Of a DNA stretch of 32,490 nucleotides, positions 22,911 to 31,424 are shown one piece after another. Source of the stretch: Spirogloea muscicola (lineage: Eukaryota; Streptophyta; Zygnematophyceae; Spirogloeales; Spirogloeaceae); contig WELB01000227.1 of NCBI GenBank assembly GCA_009602725.1, forward strand, positions 43,951-76,440, given 5' to 3'. A model generated the notes under the pieces. It had not been told where the DNA came from and ran no database searches. It saw only the letters and a list, made by a program, of their open reading frames with translations. The translations under genes and the position numbers were made by a program. Each line of letters opens with the position of its first letter. The first letter of the stretch is position 1.

Positions 22911-23135
22911 TCATGGGACCACTATGTGATTGACATTGCACCTCTGCAAGCCAACTTCAGACAGGGCCGCTGCAAGCTGGCACATGGAGGAGGGCGGAGG
23001 GCCGTGGCAAAGAAAAGAAAACAGAACGGCGGCTGCTGCTATCAGAAGAGCAGCTGTAAACAGCCAGCCAGATGCATAGGGGTGTTCATGACGGAGCCAC
23101 ATGCTAGGCAGATAGGGCGCTCCTAGTGCCCCCAT
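22911..23135 (-). CDS. Possible exon of an unknown membrane protein
   Basis: A 74-residue open frame on the minus strand. It contains SGWLFTAALLIAAAAVLFSFL, which would make one good transmembrane helix, preceded by LRHEHPY and followed by a Pro-rich turn. I recognise no family and found no continuing exon on either side with conserved sequence. It could be coding by chance; it does not connect in frame to GT61 upstream. Confidence 0.2.
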   Translation of the reverse strand: MGALGAPYLPSMWLRHEHPYASGWLFTAALLIAAAAVLFSFLCHGPPPSSMCQLAAALSEVGLQRCNVNHIVVP

Positions 23136-23487
23136 GTGAGCAGTAGGAAGTCAGATGAGCCATGGAGGAGGAGCCCGCAGGCTGCAGCCCCCGTGAGCTT
23201 TACTGACAGTGGCCGATGTCGCAGATTGGGGGCTGCACGGAGACTTGTGCACAGGTGCTTGAGTTTGGCACTGGTAGCAGCTGCAGCTACGACTCAATGC
23301 ACCCCAAGCTGGCCAAAAGGGCGGCAGGGACTGCTGGTTCTCAGAGAAATCTTGAGTTTACTAACGTGCACCAGCAGAAGAGTGAGTCAGGAAGAGGCCA
23401 AGGGAGTCCGATGCTTGTTCGCTTCTAAGAACCCCGTGACTTGCGCGCAGGCCGCTGCTGCATATGAGCAGGCCAAGTTCCTGAGTC

Positions 23488-23513
23488 TGTCCGCCAATCT
23501 CAAGTGGCGGACA
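23488..23513. terminator. Small hairpin 3' of the GT61 gene
   Basis: Arms TGTCCGCCA and TGGCGGACA (9 bases each) flank an 8-base loop, 40 bases downstream of the GT61 stop on the minus strand. It would be in the 3' UTR. A role in 3' end formation or RNA stability is inference; eukaryotic genes do not generally end at such hairpins. Confidence 0.35.
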
Positions 23514-23552
23514 ATTCGGTGCATATTACAGGGCCTGGCTGCAATGAGCGTG

Positions 23553-25473
23553 TCATCTCTTCAAGTCGTTGTCATGTGAGCTCGCCCTCCCGAGGAGAGA
23601 CTTCACAACTGCGACCACCTCAGACACGTCCACGCGGTACCACGTGCCCGAGCTTTCCTGCGTTTTGACCAGGGCGAAGCCCAGGCCACAGGCCTCCGCG
23701 AGGTGGTGAGCCCAGGGCTTCGGAATTTCGCGTGGTCGGATCTCCAACACGCTGCCATCCACGGGCATGAATATCATGTTCGCAAGCTGGGGCCCTTGAA
23801 ACGCCACGAAGACCGCGGCTCGGCTGAAAAGGGCCCGTGCAGCCTGGATGTCATCGCTGCCCTGCCACACAACCACGCGGTCGTTGGTGGTGGCAAGCTC
23901 CAGTGCTTTACGCAGCTCGTCAAAGGCCAGGATGCTGCCCTCGGGTGCCAGCACAATGAGGCCGTTGGCTCCGGCCTCTGCCTGCCCGTGTGGCTCCAGG
24001 GCCTCATATGGCGGCAAGCCAAAGGACCGCAACCCAATTGCGTCCGGTCGTAGGTACTGCTTCCGCATGTGCGCCCACAGCTTGCGCGATTGCCGGCCAC
24101 AGGCTGGGAACACCGGCGTGACCAGGCGCTCTGCGTACAGCAGCTCATTTGTATTCTCAAGGCGGTACCAGTTGAGCCGCTCGTTGGGGTACCCTATGGC
24201 GCCTGTCAGCGTCGTCAGCGTGTCATGCTGGAACACCGTCACACCAATAGGTATACCCTGCGCAGTTTGCCGCAGCACGGGGCAGGGGGCATTGTGAGCA
24301 AGCCCAAGACTGCGCAGGTCTGCTAGATCTCTGGCAGCAGTCAGCTGTCAGTGACGTGCAGCAGCTTGCTCAGAGCGGCAGTCACGACGGACCTGCAGCT
24401 GGGAGAGAAGGGGCTCGAGGAGCACGAATTGGGGCAGCATGTCGGCCAGCGTGGTGAAGAGGTCCGTATGCAGGTGTACAAAGCCGACGAGCTCTCGGAA
24501 GCTCCTCACAACCCGCCGCTGGGTGGTGCGGTGAAACGGCTGCTCCACCAGGCAGCCACCACGGATGAACTGGTGCGTCTCATTGAAGATCTGGCCTCGC
24601 ATGTTCATAAACACGCGCTCCAGCACCACCAGCTGCGCTGCTCATGCCCGACCGCGCAGGCGCACAGCGCCGGCCTGCAAGGTGAGAGCCGAGCGCCGAG
24701 CGCGGACTCGGACTGTACATCAGGTGGGCGCCCCGGCGGCAAGGTAGGGCTAGTGTGCAGCGGAGGTGGGAGCCAACCTTGGAATGGCTCAAAGGGGTTC
24801 CCAATGTCTGGCGATGCGCCTGGTGGCGAATTCAGGGGTAGCTGGCGGGGCGTAGATGCAGTCTCCGTGAAAGCGGCGTAGGAACAGGCGCGTGCGGCGC
24901 CCGCCTCGATGCCGTCCAGCCCGCAGAGCCCGAAGAGCGGGCATTCAGAAACATGGCAGGCTGCAGACGGCGGCGCGGCGGCAGTGTGAGCCCCTCGACG
25001 GTGCACAACAGTGGCAATCAGACGAGGGACGCCCACAGCAGCGGCAGTGGCCGACTTCAGCGTGCCGCCATCGGTGACGCAGAGTTGGCGGGCCCCGTGT
25101 GTCCGTCGCCAGGGCGCGGTGCAGCAGGCGCACCGAGGGCGAGGTCGCCGGCGTCAGGGTCCGGCTTGCGCAGCGGCTCCAGCAGCACGCGCTTGAGCGC
25201 GGTGGAATTGACGGCGATCTCCACCGGCTGCGCGCCCCGGACGGCCCCGAAGGCGGGCGGCCGCCCGGCAGGCCGCAGGAGCTCCACCGCGCCCACGACG
25301 CCCGCCGGCAGGGCGGCGGTGGCGTCGGCGTCGGCGAGGAAGAGGGCGTCGAGGCGCGGCGCGCGCTGGGTGGCGAGGAGCCAGAGGGCGAGGGCGAAGA
25401 GGGCGCAGAGGGAGCCGGCGGTGCCCAGGCGGCCGAGGCGCGCGCGCGTCGTGCCCGGGTGGCCGGCGCCCAT
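23553..25473 (-). CDS. Glycosyltransferase family 61 (type II Golgi protein)
   Basis: Four-exon model with matching phases: 25473-25134, 24960-24778, 24640-24393, 24344-23553; 1563 nt, 520 aa. The ATG at 25473 begins a short basic cytosolic tail followed by a single hydrophobic anchor (GSLCALFALALWLLA), typical of Golgi type II enzymes. The catalytic part carries GT61 marks: RELVGFVHLHTDLFTTLADM before the intron, IPIGVTVFQHDTL, then LFSRAAVFVAFQGPQLANMI and MPVDGSVLEIRP near the end. In most GT61 enzymes the last block reads HGAGLTNMIFMP; here H-G-A-G-L is replaced by F-Q-G-P-Q-L. GT61 includes plant xylan arabinosyl/xylosyltransferases, β1,2-xylosyltransferase of N-glycans, and the animal EOGT and POMGNT2. 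The donor and acceptor cannot be told from sequence. Exons 3-4 are secure; exons 1-2 rest on phase and frame. An alternative acceptor at 24632 exists for exon 3. Confidence 0.8.
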
Positions 25474-25749
25474 GGCGGGCTCGCGGGGGCTGGCGGACAG
25501 GCACTGCCCCTCGCCTCGCTTCATCAACACCTGCCTGTATGCTTCTGGCGGCAATCGACAATTTCGGCTGCATGGGCCCTCGCTTCCACACCTTTCTGGA
25601 GAATATTGCAAGTTTGGGATAGGCTCGACGTGAGGTTATGCTTCCAGCTCAGATAGCCATGCCGGCAGCCTACTTGACATTCTTGCGACGTCGAGTGTCA
25701 ATTGTCTGTAGCGAGCTCAGGCTCATACGTTGCATCAGAAAGCTGGTCG

Positions 25750-25835
25750 AAGAAAGGGCTCGCCCATTGAGGATAGGGGCTGGACAAGCCAGCCCAAAAA
25801 AGAATGAACAAAGAACGAGAAGGGGGCCAAACATC
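25750..25835 (-). mobile_element. Inverted tail fragment of repeat family
   Basis: This is the tail motif in reverse orientation: GCTCGCCCATTGAGGATAGG, then GGGGCTGGACAAGCCAGCCC (hairpin) and AAAAAAGAATGAACAAAGAA. It ends about 10 bases before the plus-strand copy that follows, so the two are head to head. Confidence 0.7.
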
Positions 25836-25837
25836 CA

Positions 25838-26250
25838 TGGGGCACTGGGCGCTCGGTGGCTTGAGCTACTTAACCAGCTCGCCCGCCACGCAATCGCCCG
25901 TCGCTTCCATGGTGAACCGGTAGACTTTCCTGCAGCCGGGTCGCTGGCGCAAGTGTATCGCATGCGCTTGGCCGTCTCGCTGCAGAGGTCCATGGCCCGT
26001 GCGCTGCACCTTCGTGCCGGGAGAGCCCTCGCTGCTGCCTCTGGCTCTGTCCAGGGGACCCACTTCCAGGACCCTAGCCTCTCTGATTTGCGGCTGCTTA
26101 GCAGGGGTTACTGAGTAATTTGTAGCTGCTTTCTTTCTTTGTGTGCTTTGGTTTCTTAGCGCTTCCTCTGGCTTCCTCTGGCCCCCTTCTCGTTCTTTGT
26201 TCATTCTTTTTTGGGCTGGCTTGTCCAGCCCCTATCCTCAATGGGCGAGC
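25838..26250 (+). mobile_element. Longest plus-strand repeat copy with coding relic and tail
   Basis: The open frame reads GARWLELLNQLARHAIARR, then AAGSLAQVYRMRLAVSLQRS, MARALHLRAGRALAAASGS and SDLRLLSRGY, with TGA at 26112-26114. The tail follows, with hairpin GGGCTGGCTTGTCCAGCCC at 26213-26231 and CAATGGGCGAGC at 26239-26250. The same order of peptides is found on the minus strand at 28376-29001, which shows a common parent protein. The copy is 5'-truncated. Confidence 0.75.
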
Positions 26251-26322
26251 CCTTTCTGCCAGAGGAAGCCAGAGGAAGCGCTAAGAAACCAAAGCACACA
26301 AAGAAAGAAAGCAGCTACAAAT
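26118..26322. repeat. Perfect 65-bp inverted repeat (fold-back)
   Basis: The left arm 26118-26182 and right arm 26258-26322 are exact reverse complements over 65 bases, beginning ATTTGTAGCTGC and ending CTCTGGC in the left arm. The 75-base spacer contains the tail hairpin and the ATCCTCAATGGGCGAGC motif. The left arm is the normal tail of the copy ending at 26114; the right arm is its mirror image. Identity of the arms implies recent origin or gene conversion. Confidence 0.93.
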
Positions 26323-26334
26323 GGTCGAGCCTTA

Positions 26335-26445
26335 CCTGGTAGATCAAGAGCTTGTCGATTGCCGTCCGGTATGCGGGTATCAATTAGCGACCTCTATGTG
26401 CTGAGTCGAGGTTACTGAGCGAGTCAGGGTCAGCTTAGCAGCAGG
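26335..26445 (+). mobile_element. Short relic of repeat 3' end
   Basis: Reads ISDLYVLSRGY with TGA at 26416-26418, directly after the fold-back. It has no recognisable tail hairpin behind it. Confidence 0.6.
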
Positions 26446-26759
26446 TGACGTACATTTGTCAAGTACTTGGCCACACATGGCCCTCCATCTCTTAATACAC
26501 TCATCTTCTGGCACCTTCTTTCTTCTTTCTTCTCTCGGCACCCGTTGTAGCTCTTTGGAATTGAAGATGAGCTCGCCCATAGATGAGGGAGGAATTTGTC
26601 CATTCTTTTTTGGCTGGCTTCTGCCCGCCCCTCTTCCATGGGCGAGCTCTTTCTTCTCTGCGTAGCTGGCCGTGCTCGCTGGTCGCTGGGCGTGCTCATC
26701 CTCCCCCTGTTTTACCATTGCATCCTCAGGCCCCTTTGTAGCTGCTCACCGCTCTTAGG

Positions 26760-27190
26760 CCCCTCTGAACCTTTGTGAATTCTTTTTGGGCTGGCTTTTC
26801 GCAGCCCTTGCCCCCATTGGGAGTGCCACTTCTTCCTCCGGCCTACGTCAGGGGGATAGTTTTCCGGCAGCTAGTCTGTCAGATTTGAGGCTCCTCACTC
26901 GTGATTACTGAGTGATCCATCCCCCCGTGCTGACATAGCATCTTCAGGCCCCTTCGTAGCTGCTAAGCGCTTTAGGTGACTGCGGACATTGTCCATTCTT
27001 TTCTGGGCTGGCTTTGCTAGCCCCTCTTGTCCTATGGGCGGGCACTTTCTTCTTTTCCTATGGGCGTGCCATTTCTTCTTTTAGGCCCCTCCGTCATTTG
27101 GCCCCTTCGAACTTTCGTCAATTCTTCTCGGGCTGGCTTTTCACAGCCCTTGTCCCCATTGGGAGTGCCACTGCTTCTTAGGCACCTCAG
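26760..27190 (+). mobile_element. Repeat tails and terminal peptide, several pieces
   Basis: A tail piece (GGGCTGGCTTTTCGCAGCCC, then CCCCCATTGGGAGTGCCACT) at about 26787-26830 is followed by FPAASLSDLRLLTRDY with TGA at 26909-26911. Two more tails follow: GGGCTGGCTTTGCTAGCCC near 27003-27021, and GGGCTGGCTTTTCACAGCCC near 27130-27149 with the same CCATTGGGAGTGCCACT ending. This is a second tail subtype, differing from the CAATGGGCGAGC type. Confidence 0.65.
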
Positions 27191-27613
27191 TATAGGTCTC
27201 CGTCCTAAGTAGCCTTATTTACTTTGCACTAGACTCTGCCTGAACAATGTATTGGCTTGAATTGGCCTCCCTTTCAATTTCATGCGCTCCGCGCACCTTC
27301 TCTCTGGCTGGCTTTTACAGCCGCTCCTTTAGCATCAGCAGCTGGCTCGCTCCTCCAATGCACTACAGGTGATATACATTTGTGATGTGCGCAGCCTTTG
27401 GACACGCCCTTTCTTCTTTGGACATGGCACTGAGGCCCTTCGTCACTCGATGCCCCTCCACTGCACTCCAGATTCACTCTAACGACAACAAATGGACAAT
27501 CAGCAGCACTTCCCGAACTTAGGCGTGCGGCCATGAGATGGAGGAGGCGGGCTATGCAATCTTACCTGGCAGTCGGCGGCTGGACACCTGCAGCGGCTTG
27601 CACGTACTCTGTT

Positions 27614-27749
27614 ATTCTTTTTTGGGCTGGCTTTTCCCAGCCCCTATCCTCAATGGGCGAGCCCTTCTCTCTTGCACGGCGGGCCATTGATCAGAAGAAG
27701 GGCTCGCCATTGAGGATAGGGGCTGGGAAGTGCCAGCCCAAAATAGAAT
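27614..27749. repeat. Fold-back of two repeat tails
   Basis: The left arm 27614-27668 and right arm 27696-27749 are reverse complements over about 54 bases with a few mismatches or gaps; the spacer is 27 bases. Each arm is one tail unit: ATTCTTTTTTGGGCTGGC…CCAGCCCCTATCC…GAGCCCTTCT. No coding remnant is associated. Confidence 0.85.
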
Positions 27750-27959
27750 GACAACAGTGCGAGGAGGGCCTAGGGGAAGCAGTAAGAAAAACAAGCACAA
27801 CAAAAAATTAAGCAGCTACGACACTCTCAGTAACCCTGCTCCATCCTTCCCCCTCTGACATAGCATCTTCAGGCCCCTACATAGCTGCTTATCGCTTTTA
27901 GGCCCCTCCGTCATTTGGCCCCTTCGCACCTTTGTCAATTCTTTTCGGGCTGGCTGTTC

Positions 27960-28200
27960 CCACGCTGCACCTTCGTGCCGGCAGAGCCCTCGCTGCTGCC
28001 TCTGGCTCTGGCCAGGGGACCCACTTCCAGGAGCCCAGCATCTCTGATCTGCGGCTGCTTAGCAGGGGTTACTGAGTGTCTCGTAGCAGCTTTGTTTCTG
28101 TTACTTAGCGCTTCCCCTGGCCCCCTTCTCGTACTCTGTTCATTCTTTTTCGGGCTGGTTGTTCCAGCCCCTATTCTCAATGGGCGAGCACTTTCTTCTT
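27960..28200 (+). mobile_element. Truncated repeat copy with tail
   Basis: Reads LHLRAGRALAAASGSGQGTH, then SDLRLLSRGY, TGA at 28073-28075, then the tail with GGGCTGGTTGTTCCAGCCC (28152-28170) and CAATGGGCGAGCACTTTC. It is almost identical to the copy at 9326-9575. Confidence 0.75.
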
Positions 28201-28283
28201 TCTTGTTCCCAGCCCTTGCCCCCATTGAAGAAGAAGAAAGTGCTAGCCCATAGAGAAGAGGGGCTGGCAAAACCAGCCCAAGA
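28152..28283. repeat. Imperfect fold-back of repeat tails
   Basis: The tail hairpin of the copy ending at 28075 is mirrored by AGAAAGTGCTAGCCCATAGA and GAGGGGCTGGCAAAACCAGCCC up to 28283. The arms are about 50 bases with several mismatches, so this fold-back looks older than the one at 26118. Confidence 0.6.
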
Positions 28284-28375
28284 AGAGCAGACAAATTCCA
28301 AAGCCCAAAATAGGAAGAAGGAAAGGTGCCGAGAAAGGACTACACTACAGAACACAAGACGATGCAGAAGGAGAT

Positions 28376-29001
28376 TCAATACCCACAAGTGAGCAACATC
28401 AAATTAGAGTAGCTCGCTGCAGGGAAAGAGGCACTCCGCCGAGACCCAGAGGCAGCAGCCATAGCACGGCCTGCTCGCGTGTGGACGGCGTAGGCTAGAG
28501 AAAGAAGGTGCTCGCCCATTGAGAGCGTTGGAAAGAAACCCGCCAGGCGCATACGGAAGACTTGGGCGAGCGAACCGGCGGCGTTGAAGCCGGGCATCGC
28601 CCCTGGCAGACCCGGCCGCCGGTGACCTGACGGTCAAGCCGCTGGAGGAGATCCAGCCAGCGGCTGCCGAAGACGAAGGCCCCGTGTACATCAATCGCCA
28701 GGGCCGCGAATCTGTCACCAACCGTGTGACCGGAGTTTCGCTCCTTGCCCGAGGCCGCCAGGCCGACCGCGTGCCCTGCAGTCGACGCCGATCGGGTGGG
28801 ATTGGCGGAGTCGACGCAGTCAGTTGTCACCACATCGGCGATGATGCGAGGACCGCCGCCGGGCGGGATAGCGACCAGGTCCGCGCGTCGGGTATGGAGC
28901 TGCCCGTCCGCACCCCGTTGGATGGGCATTGGGAGAGCCACTTCTTCCTGCTTAGCAGCCTCAAAGGCATAGAAACTTGGCTCCTGGATTGGTCTGACCA
29001 C
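28376..29001 (-). pseudogene. Retroelement-like polyprotein C-terminal remnant
   Basis: The longest relic of the family. On the minus strand 29001-28495 reads RRADLVAIPPGGGPRIIADV, then GDRFAALAIDVHGAFVFGSR and WLDLLQRLDRQV. After a frameshift near 28600 it continues AAGSLAQVFRMRLAGF, and further on AYAVHTRAGRAMAAASGS, NLMLLTCGY-stop. The D-x(n)-D pattern and the later FxxLAxDxxGxF segment resemble the nuclease-like C-terminal region seen after reverse transcriptase in some algal and protist non-LTR retrotransposons; that comparison is from memory. No reverse transcriptase motif (YADD) remains here. A copy of the tail motif (about 28497-28525) interrupts the coding relic. Confidence 0.55.
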
Positions 29002-29004
29002 CCG

Positions 29005-29165
29005 GCAGGGGACAAATTAGAGAAAGTGCTCGACCATTGAGGATAGGGGCTGGGAAAAGAAGAAAGTGCTCGCCGATTGAAGATAGGGGCTGTAAAAGCC
29101 AGCCCAAAAAAGAATGAACAAAGTACGAGAAGGGGGCCAGGGGAAGCGCTAAGAAAAACAAGCAC
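29005..29165 (-). mobile_element. Two inverted tail fragments
   Basis: GCTCGACCATTGAGGATAGG at about 29030 and GCTCGCCGATTGAAGATAGG near 29068 are two partial tails in the same (minus) orientation. The second continues through GCCAGCCCAAAAAAGAATG to GGGGAAGCGCTAAGAAAAAC. It abuts the plus-strand copy that begins near 29165. Confidence 0.65.
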
Positions 29166-29540
29166 AAGTCGTGCCCCTGGCCGGGGCTCTCGGGTCCCAG
29201 TGGCTCGACCTGTTGGCCCCAGCTTGCGCAGCGCGCCGTGTCCCGCAGGCGAGGTGAGCAGGCCGACTTCAACGCCGCTGGCTCAGGCCTGCCGTATACG
29301 CCTCTCCATTTCACTCCAGCGGTCCATGGCCCACGCCTTGCACCTGCGTGCCGGCCGTGCTCTAGCTGCAGCCTCTGGCTTCGTCAGGGGAATTGCTTTG
29401 CGGCTGCTAGTCTCTCGCAGTTGCGGCTCCTCACTCGTGCTTACTGAGTGATTCATCTACCCAAGCTCTCAGACAGCGCTTGGCCCCTTCGGACCTTGTC
29501 AATTCTCTTCGGGCTGGCTTGTCACAGCCCTCGCCCCCTG
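29165..29540 (+). mobile_element. Frameshifted repeat copy with tail
   Basis: Pieces of the parent protein appear in alternating frames: SQWLDLLAP-like, FNAAGSGLPY, MAHALHLRAGRALAAASGFV, and SQLRLLTRAY with TGA at 29445-29447. A tail follows with GGGCTGGCTTGTCACAGCCC near 29509-29528. The last 30 bases around the stop match the copy at 26911 closely. Confidence 0.65.
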
Positions 29541-29559
29541 TGGAAGAGCCACTTTCTTC

Positions 29560-29960
29560 TATGCAGTCCGCCAAGCAACAGGCGACAAGGAGCGGGAGAA
29601 CGCAGAGCACACCGCTGGCGACGAATTTGTCGCGCTTGCAAGCGACACCCACGGGGCGTTCCGCTTTTATCTCAGAGTCGCTGGCTCGACCTACTCCAGC
29701 GGGCTTGAGCAGCGTGCTGTGACCTCGCCGCACAGCACGCCTTTGGATGAGCTTACATAGAGCAGCCCGGCTTCGATTTCATCTGGCCGCTTGCTCGGGT
29801 GTACAGGATGGGCCTTGTCTCCCTGCAGCACTCCTTGGCTTATGCATTGCACTTGCGAGTGGGCCGCGCCTTGGCTGCTGCCTCCAGATTGCAACAGCGC
29901 GACGCTTTTCCGCCTTCACTTAATCCGGTCTGCAGTCGCTGACTAGACGTTATTGAGTGT
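29560..29960 (+). pseudogene. Second remnant including the upstream domain
   Basis: Reads KERENAEHTAGDEFVALASD, then THGAFRF, and in another frame SRWLDLLQRA, which parallels the minus-strand relic at 28600-28800. Later it gives LARVYRMGL, HSLAYALHLRVGRALAAAS, and a degenerate end LQSLTRRY with TGA at 29954-29956. Several frameshifts and a stop make it non-functional. Confidence 0.6.
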
Positions 29961-30038
29961 CCAATTATGGAGAGTAATTTCTTGCGCCTTCTGGCCCTAT
30001 CAGACTTTGTTTATTCCGTTGGGCTGGCCTCTCACACC

Positions 30039-30100
30039 CATTGCTTTACATTAAGATAGCTGTTTCTTTCATTGCTTTACATTAAGATAGCTGTTTCTTT
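30039..30100 (+). repeat. 31-bp perfect tandem duplication
   Basis: The 31-base unit starting CATTGCTTTACATTAAGATA occurs twice, at 30039-30069 and 30070-30100, with no differences. It lies in a tail-like piece after GGGCTGGCCTCTCACACCC. Confidence 0.95.
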
Positions 30101-30179
30101 GAGTGTCCTTCAAGGGGGGGAGAGCTACGAGAGGCCAGCCCGAGAACGATGGAAATGGTCTGAAGGGGCCGGGATTACA

Positions 30180-30520
30180 CAACTGATTTGGGTTGCTTGC
30201 TCGGGTGTATAGAATGCACCTTGCCATCTCCCTGCAGCGATCTATGGCGTTTGCCGTCCACTTGCGGGCAGGCATTGCCTTGGCTGCTACCTCGATATTT
30301 TGCCGGGGCGACGGCATTCCCCACTCTATATCCTCTGATCTGCATTCATTACGTAATTAGGTCCTAACGTCATCTGCAGAAGCTTCTGCATAAGTCACCC
30401 GGAGTACTTCTCTACACTTTGCACCTTCCAGACCTTGTGAACCTTGTTCATTTCTTTTGGGTTGGTCTCTCACAGCCATTGCCTTCCCTTGGAAGAGCTT
30501 CTTCTTCTGAAAATGAAAAG
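30180..30520 (+). mobile_element. Diverged repeat copy with tail
   Basis: Reads LLARVYRMHLAISLQRSMAF, AVHLRAGIALAATSIF and SSDLHSLRN with TAG at 30358-30360. The tail variant GGGTTGGTCTCTCACAGCC follows near 30459-30478. The same tail variant (GGGCTGGCCTCTCACAGCC) occurs at about 9152-9172. Confidence 0.6.
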
Positions 30521-30782
30521 GAGGCCACGTAGAGCCGGACAAAAGGCTCGCAATGTAAGATACCTGAAAAACAAGACAATGTTCAAATAAGCCGGAGAGG
30601 TGCAAAACACGTACCTACTCTCCATGATTTCTGCAAAGAGACTGCAGGTAGGAGAGCAGCTCAGAGGGGGCGATCACTGTGAATGAAGCAGCTCTTCCCA
30701 AGGGGGTGAGCGCTGCAGGGCTTAGCAAGAGCCGCATCCTGTAGCACGCAACTTGTGCCTGCAGGATGCTGGCATTTACCAA

Positions 30783-30783
<1 letters not shown>

Positions 30784-30820
<37 letters not shown>
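30784..30820 (+). repeat. 37-nt poly-C tract
   Basis: An unbroken run of 37 C residues, poly-G on the other strand. It lies outside any supported gene. On the minus strand it makes a glycine run in an open frame that I do not consider a gene. Length in such runs is unreliable in most sequencing data. Confidence 0.95.
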
Positions 30821-30821
<1 letters not shown>

Positions 30822-30857
30822 ACCACGGCGGCGCATGGCAATCTGCTGAGCCAAGCA

Positions 30858-31424
30858 ATCAGGTCAAAATGACGATCTTGCTGTCAGGCATCCTATACTT
30901 GGAGCTCGTAGAGTGCAGGCACTGACTCTCGTCTCAAATACTGATGATAAACAGCCAGAAAGCTAAATGGCCCGAAGAGCCTCCCAAAATTTTACACAGC
31001 AACGGTGCACGCCGCACCTCCAACTTTGGAGATAACAGCGGAAAAGAATGGACAAAGGCAAGGCCTATGTGCGGCTTGATTCTAAGCAAAATTGGATGGT
31101 GCTTGACTCTTCCACCCTTGTCAAAGTCATCGTACTGGTCACACAAGCTCATGAAACTAGCCGCGCCCACAACGAGGCATGTGAATCCACAGACATAGCA
31201 GCAACCTTCAAGGAAGCCCACTTCCGCAGCGTATCTGAGGTGGCACGTTGTAATTGACGCTCCAAGAACTTCATCAACTTGGCTGCTCCAACCCGGTTCG
31301 CACTTTCCAACACAAATCTAGAAGGGTTCACCAATCATGTATCACTCGTCCATGTCAAATATGGGAGGCACGCTGCTGCACATTCGCAAACTCAATGAAG
31401 CCTGTCGGTGTATGAACTCGGTAG
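30858..31424. other. Unassigned region; possible membrane-protein exon on minus strand
   Basis: The minus-strand frame 31221-30934 begins MGFLEGCCYVCGFTCLVVGA followed by ASFMSL. It contains one plausible transmembrane segment and then an acidic turn (CDQYDDFDKGG). A neighbouring frame (31334-31149) has a short helical stretch LMKFLERQLQRATSDTLRKW. I recognise no family. These could be 3' exons of the coiled-coil gene at 31425-32490 if the stop there is not used, or chance frames. Confidence 0.25.

Larger units (their letters stand above)
22349..23552. other. Unassigned 1.2-kb region between ABCI1 and GT61
   Basis: It holds the upstream region of ABCI1 and the 3' flank of the GT61 gene. It also contains a relic of the repeat family (22607-22660, minus), a possible membrane-spanning exon (22911-23135, minus) and a small hairpin (23488-23513). 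No complete gene was recognised. Confidence 0.45.

Noticed and set aside
25099-25656. 185- and 226-residue plus-strand frames
   Set aside because: They are antisense to the GT61 first exon; low-complexity Gly/Arg/Glu composition follows from the opposite strand.
25838-30520. CRISPR-like array, because of the many short repeats
   Set aside because: Repeats are irregularly spaced, diverged, in both orientations and linked to coding relics; the genome is eukaryotic with introns.
30615-30858. Minus-strand frames with a polyglycine run
   Set aside because: The run is simply the poly-G complement of the 37-nt poly-C; flanks show no conserved protein.
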